6,275 nucleotides of DNA, from NCBI GenBank assembly GCA_030536675.1, contig JAUNPM010000098.1:1-6275 (forward strand). Direction: 5' to 3'. Numbering within the stretch: the first letter of the stretch is position 1; each line of letters begins with the position of its first letter. Under the pieces are notes generated by a model. The model did not search any database. It was not told the DNA's origin and saw nothing but the letters and a program-made list of their open reading frames with translations. Position numbers and translations under genes: made by a program. Shown here piece after piece: positions 1-5,890 of the stretch. This DNA comes from Clostridia bacterium (GTDB taxonomy: Bacteria > Bacillota > Clostridia > Lachnospirales > CAG-274).

Positions 1-240
1 TATTTTAATTTGTCCGCTTGACTCCGTGGAATTTCCGTAGCTTGATACGTCCATAAAGTCAAATTTAACAGGTAACTCAAGATTTTTAACAAGATCCACC
101 ATAAACATAACCGCACCCTTAAGGACGCATACAGTCTTTACTTCCTCACCATTGTAATATTCTGTTATTTCCTTTGCAATTTCCTTTACTCTTGACTTTA
201 ATTTTTCCTCCGAAATCAAAGTTGTTACTCTTTCCTTCAC
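1..240 (-). CDS. hpt: Hypoxanthine phosphoribosyltransferase, N-terminal 80 residues (runs off window)
   Basis: This purine-salvage enzyme transfers phosphoribose from PRPP to hypoxanthine or guanine in the cytoplasm. Only the first 80 codons are in the window; the gene continues past position 1. The visible part carries the LKG loop (residues 40-42, within VLKGA), which contacts pyrophosphate in this family, and the strand plus flexible-loop segment DFMDVSSYG...T.SSG (61-76), a strong HPRT signature. The PRPP-binding acidic motif lies outside the window. The start is GTG at 240-238, chosen because GGGAGGT (255-249) sits 8 nt upstream and the residues that follow match the usual HPRT N-terminus. 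The gene begins 4 nt after the tilS stop and its ribosome binding site lies inside the tilS end, so the two are cotranscribed. A tilS-hpt pair is very common in Firmicutes. The identification is firm. Confidence 0.93.
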   Translation of the reverse strand, partial: MKERVTTLISEEKLKSRVKEIAKEITEYYNGEEVKTVCVLKGAVMFMVDLVKNLELPVKFDFMDVSSYGNSTESSGQIKI

Positions 241-244
241 TTTA

Positions 245-1618
245 TTAGACCTCCCATATATTTAAATATATAATTTTTTTTGTTTCCTCACACGCTTTAT
301 ATTCATAAGAAACCTTCATATCCTTTATCCAAATAACATCGCTTTCCACAGCCAGCAATGGTATATTGTTTCTTTTGCTTACGGGTATTTTTTCGTCAAT
401 AAACAGCTTTTTTATTGTCTTTCTGCCGCCGTAAAGGCTGATCCTGTCACCCTTGCGCCTTCCTCTCAGCAAAATATTTTTATTTCTTATTTTATCATAA
501 TCCAAAGCAATAGTATACAATTTTTTTTCATTTTCAACATTTTGCACAAATGAAAACTCAATTCCCACACCAATCTCTCTGAATATATTTTTCCTGCCTA
601 TTTCAATATTATAACAATACTCATTAACATTACCTGCTTTATAAAAAAGTATTGTATTATATTCCTTTATAGCTCTCAGTCCTCCCGGCAGCTCAATTAT
701 CCTGCCGCTTTCCTTTTCTCCGAGAGAGATGACCCTTTCAACGTGTTCATATGAAACATCGTGAAGATCCGCAGAATATTCTCTGAAACCAAGCCTTACA
801 ATTCGTCTTTGTATGACCCTGTCATATTTTAAAAACCTTTCAACACTTATTCTTTTTTCTTCAATTTCACAATCCTTGTAAGCCTGTTCCGCCTGACTTT
901 CCATATATTTCTCTTCTTCGGACATTATCTGACCTGTTCTAGCCATTGTTTCTTCTATATTCTCATTAAACTCTTTTTTTATCCACGGAATTATATTAAG
1001 TCTTATTTTGTTTCTTGTGTATTCTTCAATGCTGTTTGTTGAATCGGTACAATAATCAAGACCTCTTTCATTGCAGTATTCTTCAATTTCCTTTCTGCTT
1101 ATGCTAATAAGGGGTCTTATTATTCTGTCCCTTGACGCTGATATTCCTCCCAGACCCTTTACTCCCGTTCCTCTGAAAAACCTCATCAGCATTGTTTCGC
1201 AATTATCATTCATATTGTGGGCAACAGCAATTTTACCGTTCTTCCCTGCCGTTTTATAAAAAGCCTCATATCTTAATTTACGCCCCTCTTCTTCCACTGT
1301 AAGTCCCTCTTCTTTTGCCTTTTTCTCCACCTCATAGCTAAATACCTTTACGTCGTTTCCGTATTTCTCCCCCAGCTTGACCACATAGTCTTCATCTCTT
1401 TTAGCCTCTTCGCCTCTTATGTTGTGATTTATATGCACAAGTGTTATTATTATTCCGTACTCTTCCTTAAGCCTGTTCAATATATCAGTCAGGCACACGG
1501 AATCGGCACCGCCCGAAACACCTATTATCACCCTTTCACCTTGTGCTAACATATTGTACTTTTTTATGGTTTGTTTTACTTTTTTGATTACTTCATTTCC
1601 ATTGCCTGTCATATTCAT
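245..1618 (-). CDS. tilS: tRNA(Ile)-lysidine synthetase
   Basis: TilS converts C34 of the CAU-anticodon tRNA-Ile to lysidine using ATP and lysine, so that the tRNA reads AUA and not AUG. It is a 457-residue cytoplasmic enzyme, close to the usual full length of 430-470. The N-terminal PP-loop ATPase domain has SGGADS (35-40), the strand and loop VHINHNIRG (61-69), and AHNMNDNCETMLMR.FRGTG (133-152), then RPL (168-170) and TDSTN..........TRNKIR (191-206), all standard TilS motifs. The C-terminal TilS_C domain starts near 383 (LLRGRRKGDRI) and includes the KKLFIDEKIP segment. Two starts are possible, ATG at 1618 or the in-frame ATG at 1612. The upstream GAAAGAGA is a weak ribosome binding site and suits the second ATG slightly better. 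The gene lies 23 nt after rnhA and 4 nt before hpt, in one operon. Confidence 0.95.
   Translation of the reverse strand: MNMTGNGNEVIKKVKQTIKKYNMLAQGERVIIGVSGGADSVCLTDILNRLKEEYGIIITLVHINHNIRGEEAKRDEDYVVKLGEKYGNDVKVFSYEVEKKAKEEGLTVEEEGRKLRYEAFYKTAGKNGKIAVAHNMNDNCETMLMRFFRGTGVKGLGGISASRDRIIRPLISISRKEIEEYCNERGLDYCTDSTNSIEEYTRNKIRLNIIPWIKKEFNENIEETMARTGQIMSEEEKYMESQAEQAYKDCEIEEKRISVERFLKYDRVIQRRIVRLGFREYSADLHDVSYEHVERVISLGEKESGRIIELPGGLRAIKEYNTILFYKAGNVNEYCYNIEIGRKNIFREIGVGIEFSFVQNVENEKKLYTIALDYDKIRNKNILLRGRRKGDRISLYGGRKTIKKLFIDEKIPVSKRNNIPLLAVESDVIWIKDMKVSYEYKACEETKKIIYLNIWEV
249..255 (-). promoter_or_regulatory. Ribosome binding site of hpt, inside the tilS 3' end
   Basis: GGGAGGT on the minus strand lies 8 nt before the GTG start of hpt. 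It decides that start, because there is no in-frame ATG nearby. It overlaps the last codons of tilS, which suggests translational coupling. Confidence 0.8.
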
Positions 1619-1641
1619 TCTCTTTCGCCTGTTTATGTCCG

Positions 1642-2103
1642 TTACTCTGCTCCCTCATCTTCCAAAAGGCTGCCTGCTGCAATAGCTCCTCTTGCCAGCT
1701 CATCACATCTTTCATTTTCAACATTGTCTGCGTGTCCCTTTACCCATATAAATTCTACATTATGCTTTTCAAGAAGTGGTAAAAGCCTTTCCCATAGATC
1801 CACATTTAATGCCTTTTTTTTATCAGACTTGATCCAGCCCCTTTTTTTCCAGCCGTATACCCAGCCCTTTGTAATAGAATCCACAACATACTTTGAATCA
1901 CTGTATAATGTAACATTGCAAGGCTCCTTTAAGCACTCCAAGGCTTTTATGACCGCAAGCATCTCCATTCTGTTGTTTGTCGTCCTCCTGAATCCCTGAC
2001 TTATTTCCTTTCTTGACCCCTTGTAAAGCAAAACAGCACCGTACCCTCCTGCTCCTGGATTCCCCGAACAGGCACCGTCGGTATATATATCTAAACTCTT
2101 CAT
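1642..2103 (-). CDS. rnhA: Ribonuclease HI
   Basis: This enzyme cleaves the RNA strand of RNA-DNA hybrids and removes R-loops and primer remnants. The protein has 153 residues, almost identical in length to the E. coli enzyme (155). The catalytic carboxylates are D9 (in YTDGACSGNPG, 7-17), E47 (in NNRMEML), D69 (in YSDSKYV) and D134 (in ERCDELA). The catalytic histidine is H124 (in VKGHADN). The basic-protrusion segment around 80-92 (GWVYGWKKRGW) is present, which marks this as type HI and not HII. The ATG start at 2103 is supported by AAGGAG 6 nt upstream and by the TDG strand starting at the expected position. It is the first gene of the rnhA-tilS-hpt operon and has its own promoter. No odd features are seen. 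Confidence 0.96.
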   Translation of the reverse strand: MKSLDIYTDGACSGNPGAGGYGAVLLYKGSRKEISQGFRRTTNNRMEMLAVIKALECLKEPCNVTLYSDSKYVVDSITKGWVYGWKKRGWIKSDKKKALNVDLWERLLPLLEKHNVEFIWVKGHADNVENERCDELARGAIAAGSLLEDEGAE

Positions 2104-2109
2104 TTCATT

Positions 2110-2115
2110 CTCCTT
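2110..2115 (-). promoter_or_regulatory. Ribosome binding site of rnhA
   Basis: AAGGAG on the minus strand lies 6 nt before the ATG at 2103. A second ATG at 2108-2106 is out of frame and too close to the site, so the 2103 start is preferred. Confidence 0.8.
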
Positions 2116-2135
2116 ATAAATAGCTTTCTACTTAT

Positions 2136-2164
2136 ATTTTAAGCTAAAAAGCACTCTTTTGCAA
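2136..2164 (-). promoter_or_regulatory. Sigma-A type promoter of the rnhA-tilS-hpt operon
   Basis: On the minus strand, TTGCAA (2164-2159, -35) and TAAAAT (2141-2136, -10) are separated by exactly 17 bp. Each hexamer matches the housekeeping consensus in 4-5 of 6 positions. The DNA just upstream (2165-2195) is A/T-tract rich and could act as an UP element. Transcription would start near 2129, leaving a short leader of about 25 nt with no visible attenuator. Confidence 0.65.
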
Positions 2165-2198
2165 CATAAAAATCAATAAATAAAAATTTCTCGAATTT

Positions 2199-2789
2199 GT
2201 GATCTCAATTACACATCAAATTACTCTACAAAATAATTATACAATAAAAAATATAAAGCCTCAAAACTATGAAAAAGGCAAGAAACGAGCATACAAAAAG
2301 GATAAGTTTATGGTTGAACATCTCGAATATAATAAAGAGAAAAATATCTATATATGTCCTAACGGCTGTGAATTAAAATATATTTATACATCAAAAACAA
2401 TTAGCCGCAACGGATATGAAATAAAAAAGGATGTTTACAGAAACGCAAGCTGCAATGGATGTCCTTACAGAAACCAATGTCATAAATCTAAGAATGATTA
2501 CAGAACAATAAAGGTATCTCGTAGATTTTTAGAAGAAAGACAAAATTCACTGAACAATATTTCAAGTGAAAAAGGAATATTGCTTAGAATGAATCGTTCA
2601 ATACAGGTTGAAGGTGCTTTTGGTGTACTTAAAGAGGACTACGGATTTAGGCGGTTTTTGACGAGAGGTAAGCTAAAAACAGTAACCCAATTTTTTCTGC
2701 TTTCTTTTGCTTTTAATGTACAAAAATATTTTAATAAAATGACAAACGGAAGACTAAAAGCCGCACTTTTTGAAAAAGAAATTGCTTAA
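2199..2789 (+). pseudogene. IS1182-family transposase, 5'-truncated (C-terminal part only)
   Basis: This is the C-terminal part of a DDE transposase of the IS1182 family (DDE_Tnp_1_6-like domain). The open frame gives 196 residues, while intact members have roughly 450-550. Recognisable parts are KPQNYE near 20-25, a cysteine cluster CNGCPYRNQC (85-94) with additional C53 and C57, and the block VEGAFGVLKEDYGFRRFLTRG (137-157). That block contains the presumed catalytic glutamate E138. The two catalytic aspartates would lie in the missing N-terminal part, so the protein cannot transpose. The first 15-20 residues do not look like transposase. The only in-frame start is a GTG at 2199 without a ribosome binding site, so this frame is probably not translated. 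Two possible plus-strand terminators and the right IS end follow. Homology probably begins between 2215 and 2250. Confidence 0.85.
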
Positions 2790-2812
2790 CTTATTAACAA
2801 TATTATAATTTT

Positions 2813-2838
2813 AGAGGTGATTTATCCACACCTCTTGT
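2813..2838 (+). terminator. Possible weak terminator after the transposase remnant
   Basis: A 7-bp stem, AGAGGTG (2813-2819) with CACCTCT (2829-2835), has a 9-nt loop and is followed by the T/G-rich TGTTTGTT. The tail is not a clean T-run, so termination here is doubtful. Confidence 0.35.
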
Positions 2839-2845
2839 TTGTTGT

Positions 2846-2873
2846 GCCATAAATTTAACCATATGGCTTTTTT
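2846..2873 (+). terminator. Rho-independent terminator of the transposase gene
   Basis: The 6-bp stem GCCATA (2846-2851) with TATGGC (2862-2867) has a 10-nt loop and is followed directly by TTTTTTC on the plus strand. The T-run is on the plus strand only, so it serves the transposase direction. The stem is short and contains A-T pairs, so its strength is moderate. Confidence 0.55.
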
Positions 2874-2879
2874 CTTAGA

Positions 2880-2934
2880 ATAAAATGAGGCTGAGTGCAA
2901 AATTAGTCTAGAAAAACTAATTTGCAACAGCCCC
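2880..2934 (-). terminator. IS-end hairpin as probable terminator of the hsd operon
   Basis: Read on the minus strand, the hairpin begins 14 nt after the hsdM stop codon. It ends with CAGCCTC followed by ATTTTATT, a short T-rich tail. It is the only strong hairpin in the 159-nt gap after hsdM, so transcripts of the restriction locus probably end here, on a terminator borrowed from the insertion sequence. The tail is weaker than in classic terminators. Confidence 0.45.
2887..2934. repeat. Right terminal inverted repeat of the IS, folded as an imperfect palindrome
   Basis: The left arm 2887-2907 (begins GAGGCTGAGTGCAAA) and the right arm 2916-2934 (ACTAATTTGCAACAGCCCC) are inverted copies that differ by one A/G change, two single-base bulges and one mismatch. 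The 8-nt loop is CTAGAAAA. The outer end CAGCCCC at 2934 is taken as the IS tip. The palindrome covers the whole end, as seen in other insertion sequences of this type, where it can also block transcription into or out of the element. Confidence 0.7.
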
Positions 2935-2948
2935 ATATTTATTTGTTC

Positions 2949-4739
2949 TTATGGTAATAAGTTTAATCCCAATTCCTTCAAAAACTCATTATGTCGAGCC
3001 TTTGCATTCTTAATGTCATTCTCAATTTTTTCAAGCTCCTGCCGTACTACTTCCATGTCAACAATTTCTTCTTCAGGTGCAGTGCTGACATAACGAGAAA
3101 TATTTAGATTATATCCATTTTTCTCGATTTCTTCCATAGAAACTCGACGAGAATAGCGTTTGTCATCTTCTTTTCGATATTGGTATGTTTCAATGATCTT
3201 ATCAATATGCTCCGGTAAAAGCGTATTTTGGCGCTTCCCTTTTTCAAAATACTCGCTGGCATTAATAATCAGCACATCATCATACTTTTTGCATTTTTTT
3301 AGAACCAAGACACATACCGGAATCCCTGTGGAGAAAAAGAGATTCGCAGGCAAGCCAATGATAGCGTCAATATTGCCGTCTTTAAGAAGTTTTGTTCTGA
3401 TTTTTTCCTCTGCGCCACCACGGAACAATACTCCATGTGGTAGAATAATCGCCATTGTTCCATCATCGCTTAAAAAATGGAACCCGTGCAATAAAAAAGC
3501 AAAATCTGCTGCTGACTTTGGAGCAAGTCCATAGTTTTTGAATCGGAAATCTTCCGCCATTTCTTCTTTTGGCTGCCACCTATAACTAAAGGGTGGATTG
3601 GCTACAACTGCTTCAAACTGCATTTTTTTCGCAGGATTCATCTCATTTAAGATATTCCAATCATTTAATAAGGAATCACCGTGATGAATCTGAAATTCAG
3701 AATCCTTTACACCGTGAAGCAGCATATTCATACGAGCAAGGTTGTAAGTAGTAATATTTTTTTCCTGCCCATAGATCTGACCGATACCATTTGCTCCAAA
3801 TTGTTTCCGCACATTGATTAACAGAGATCCTGAACCACATGCAAAGTCAAGCACATTTTTTAGTTTGCTCTTTTTTCCGGTACTTGGATCTTGGCTGTCA
3901 AGAGATACAATTCGAGAAAGAATGGTTGAAACCTGCTGTGGAGTATAGAATTCACCTGCTTTTTTACCAGAACCAGCAGCAAACTGACCAATCAGATATT
4001 CATAGGCATCGCCCAGAAGATCTGTTTCATTGGGGAATTCAGACAGTCTGCTTGCAATCTCCATAATAATTGAGCATAGCAAATTATTCCTTTCAAGATA
4101 TGTTTTACCCAATTTATCAGAATCAAGATTTACTTCTGAGAATAACCCACGAAATCTGCTTTCAAACGACTCATTCTCAATATATTTAAACCCACTCTGT
4201 AAAGTTTTCAGCAATTGACTATTTTGTGTTCTTGCCAATTCATTTATATTGCTCCACAAATATGCCGGTTTTATCACATAATGAATTTTACGGCGCATTT
4301 GTTGCTCAAGCATATCAACTTGATCCAAATTGCGAATGTACCAAACAGCGAGAGGGATTACATTGTGGCTATAGAGCATCTTATTATTATCATCCACAAA
4401 ATCTTGTCTTGCTTTTCTGATTTTTTTTTGGTCTTTTTCATCTTCGTGCAAACCCAATTTGCTTAGTGGTAGAGTGTCGCTGTATTTAACAATAATGGTT
4501 TTAAGCTCGTTAATATAAGCTTCGAGGTTCTCTTCATGCCTTTTGATTTCAAACTCACTTTTCTGATAATCGCTTCCCAATTCCTTTTTTACTGCCTCTT
4601 CATAATTATCGGACAGGTAGCGTAAAAATAGAAAAGATAACATATAATCTCTAAAATCATCGGCGTTCATTGCGCCACGCAGTTTATCAGCAATCGCCCA
4701 TAATGTTGAGCCTAACTGTTTTTGTTGTGTGTCATTCAT
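2949..4739 (-). CDS. hsdM: Type I restriction-modification DNA methyltransferase subunit
   Basis: HsdM transfers methyl groups from S-adenosylmethionine to adenine N6. With HsdS it forms the M2S methylase, and with HsdR the full restriction complex. The 596-residue protein starts with an HsdM_N helical domain (about 7-250; LWAIADKLRGAM, FLFLRYLSDNYEE). The N6-MTase domain follows, with GEFYTP (262-267), motif I DFACGSGSLL (298-307), YNLARMNMLLHG (332-343) and the catalytic motif IV NPPF (381-384). The tail from about 557 is a predicted coiled coil. GEFYTPQQVS, NLARMNM and the APKSAADFAF segment resemble type IC enzymes such as EcoR124I. The protein is longer than the usual 500-530 because of extra sequence around 60-160. 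The ATG start is backed by GAGGTA 7 nt upstream. It is the last gene of the hsd-prrC unit, 12 nt after prrC. Nothing suggests inactivation. Confidence 0.95.
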   Translation of the reverse strand: MNDTQQKQLGSTLWAIADKLRGAMNADDFRDYMLSFLFLRYLSDNYEEAVKKELGSDYQKSEFEIKRHEENLEAYINELKTIIVKYSDTLPLSKLGLHEDEKDQKKIRKARQDFVDDNNKMLYSHNVIPLAVWYIRNLDQVDMLEQQMRRKIHYVIKPAYLWSNINELARTQNSQLLKTLQSGFKYIENESFESRFRGLFSEVNLDSDKLGKTYLERNNLLCSIIMEIASRLSEFPNETDLLGDAYEYLIGQFAAGSGKKAGEFYTPQQVSTILSRIVSLDSQDPSTGKKSKLKNVLDFACGSGSLLINVRKQFGANGIGQIYGQEKNITTYNLARMNMLLHGVKDSEFQIHHGDSLLNDWNILNEMNPAKKMQFEAVVANPPFSYRWQPKEEMAEDFRFKNYGLAPKSAADFAFLLHGFHFLSDDGTMAIILPHGVLFRGGAEEKIRTKLLKDGNIDAIIGLPANLFFSTGIPVCVLVLKKCKKYDDVLIINASEYFEKGKRQNTLLPEHIDKIIETYQYRKEDDKRYSRRVSMEEIEKNGYNLNISRYVSTAPEEEIVDMEVVRQELEKIENDIKNAKARHNEFLKELGLNLLP

Positions 4740-4746
4740 AATTTGC

Positions 4747-4752
4747 TACCTC
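4747..4752 (-). promoter_or_regulatory. Ribosome binding site of hsdM, touching the prrC stop codon
   Basis: GAGGTA lies 7 nt before the hsdM ATG. Its first G is the last base of the prrC TAG stop (4754-4752), so a ribosome ending prrC sits on the hsdM initiation site. Confidence 0.7.
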
Positions 4753-5876
4753 TATCTTTCTGTAAACAGCTTGTCGTTAAATTTGTAATTTTCCAAAAAT
4801 CTGTTCAGAATATTTTTGAATATTTCCTTATTATCCTCAACCATTTCGAGAGGATTAAATATTGAGTGATTTCCATGACTTAGTAGATTCGTCATTCGTG
4901 CAAAAATCACATCATCTAAATCATCATCTTCCCGTTTTATGCAGGCCGAAAAATCATCAAACCCATGAAATGCTGCCGTTTTCTCAAGGATATTTCTTAA
5001 AATATTAAAATGATAAGTATAGATTTTCCCGCTGTCAGCCACTTTTTTTAATTCTTTCAATAGTGCAACATGATGAAAGAATGGGGTATCTCCGGTGTTT
5101 TTTACTATGTATTTGTTTGTTCCTTTATCAAAGCTCAAAAAACGACTTGCCGTACTTTCCTTTCTTAACTCGTTATACATCACATTAAAAAATAGTGTGT
5201 GATGGGTTGATATAACAGTTTTAATCTTACAATCTTTCAATAATTCTGAAAGCTGGCACGCTAATGCTACAACATTGTTGTCATCGAGAGATGAAATAGG
5301 ATCATCAATATAGATATATTTCACCCAATCATAAGATAACGCTTCGTCTTTTACCAGTTGAACAATAGCAAGAAAGAAACACCAAACAAATAGATTTTCC
5401 TCGCCACGAGAGATTTTTATTCCGGTAACAGTTTCCTCTCCAGTTCTGGTTTGTACTGTTCGTGAAAAGCTGACATATCCATCATCATAATGAATTGTAA
5501 AGTCAAAATCTGCATGAATCTGCAAAAATCCCCGTATACGAGTGTCCATTTCAAGGTCTCTCAAGCCATCAAAAAAACGAGAATTTATATTAAAAAACAG
5601 GCGTCTATCTGTATCTCCTTCTAAATCATTATCCCAGTAGAAGAGATCCTCCGTAAATGCATTATAATATAGTGTATCTCTTGTTGTTTCTTCACTGCCG
5701 CGAATTCTTTTCTTGCCTAAATTCTTAAATTCACCTGAAAGCCTTGTTTTTCCGGTTCCATTATACGCAAACAAAAGATAGTAATTTTTTGTATCTGCTG
5801 CATCCTCAGTACCCAGCGTATCACGAATATAGCGTGCAAATATTTTTAAGGTTGTAAATTGTTTTGTACCACTCAT
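4752..5876 (-). CDS. prrC: PrrC-type anticodon nuclease linked to type I restriction
   Basis: This is a toxin of the phage-exclusion type. E. coli PrrC stays latent in complex with the type IC enzyme EcoprrI and, when activated by phage T4, cuts tRNA-Lys next to the wobble base. The 374 residues (E. coli: 396) show the same layout. The NTPase domain has the P-loop FAYNGTGKTRLS (36-47), the PrrC hallmark YYNAFTEDLFYWDND (70-84), an ABC-like signature ISRGEEN (155-161), Walker B plus D-loop YIYIDDPISSLDD (187-199) and the H-switch STHH (223-226). The C-terminal RNase domain has R294 and E298 (in ILRNILEKTAAF) and H334 (in NLLSH), which align with the R320/E324/H356 triad of E. coli PrrC. The start ATG overlaps the hsdS stop as ATGA and has a strong GAGGAGG 7 nt upstream. 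The tRNA target is inferred, not seen. RloC is excluded by the small size. Confidence 0.92.
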   Translation of the reverse strand: MSGTKQFTTLKIFARYIRDTLGTEDAADTKNYYLLFAYNGTGKTRLSGEFKNLGKKRIRGSEETTRDTLYYNAFTEDLFYWDNDLEGDTDRRLFFNINSRFFDGLRDLEMDTRIRGFLQIHADFDFTIHYDDGYVSFSRTVQTRTGEETVTGIKISRGEENLFVWCFFLAIVQLVKDEALSYDWVKYIYIDDPISSLDDNNVVALACQLSELLKDCKIKTVISTHHTLFFNVMYNELRKESTASRFLSFDKGTNKYIVKNTGDTPFFHHVALLKELKKVADSGKIYTYHFNILRNILEKTAAFHGFDDFSACIKREDDDLDDVIFARMTNLLSHGNHSIFNPLEMVEDNKEIFKNILNRFLENYKFNDKLFTER

Positions 5877-5890
5877 ACATCTGCCTCCTC
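5873..5890 (-). promoter_or_regulatory. prrC start region: ATGA overlap with hsdS and strong ribosome binding site
   Basis: GAGGAGG (5890-5884) lies 7 nt before the prrC ATG (5876-5874), and the hsdS TGA (5875-5873) overlaps that ATG. This arrangement allows termination-reinitiation coupling. The ribosome binding site lies within the coding sequence of hsdS and is the strongest in the window. Confidence 0.8.

Larger units (their letters stand above)
2199..2934 (+). mobile_element. Remnant of an IS1182-family insertion sequence (right end kept, left end lost)
   Basis: The element holds the transposase 3' part, a terminator and a right terminal inverted repeat that ends in ..GCAACAGCCCC at 2934. 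No matching left end beginning GGGGCTGTTGC is visible between rnhA and the transposase fragment, so the left half was deleted. The left boundary is therefore uncertain, somewhere in 2165-2250. The right boundary is 14 nt from the hsdM stop codon. The remnant separates the housekeeping operon from the restriction locus and may mark the edge of an acquired island. Confidence 0.7.
2790..2948. other. Gene-free gap between the IS transposase remnant and hsdM
   Basis: These 159 bases hold only the end of the insertion sequence: two plus-strand hairpins and the palindromic right terminus. No start codon with a ribosome binding site and no RNA gene is seen. The transposase remnant and hsdM converge on this gap. 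Confidence 0.7.

Noticed and set aside
1571..1999. Plus-strand open frame of 142 codons opposite tilS and rnhA
   Set aside because: It lies antisense to two clearly real genes with catalytic motifs, has no ribosome binding site, and its protein has the Ser/Phe-rich make-up typical of antisense frames.
2104..2250. Left terminal inverted repeat of the insertion sequence
   Set aside because: No copy of the GGGGCTGTTGC-type end was found here. The TTGCAA at 2159 is only the rnhA -35 element, and the flanking bases do not match the IS tip.
2199..2260. GTG at 2199 as a true start of a small complete gene
   Set aside because: There is no ribosome binding site, the first 15-20 residues look random, and the rest is the C-terminal part of a much longer transposase family. 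A truncated pseudogene explains it better.
3160..3534. Plus-strand open frame of 124 codons opposite hsdM
   Set aside because: It is antisense to the conserved methylase domain and shows no domain or start signal. The same applies to the shorter plus-strand frames between 3839 and 4466 and at 5859-6131.
4752..5876. Reading the ATPase gene as RloC, RecF/SMC-like or a Gabija/OLD-type nuclease
   Set aside because: At 374 residues it lacks the long coiled coil and zinc hook of RloC. It has no Toprim domain. Its blocks match PrrC from the P-loop through to the Arg/Glu/His triad.
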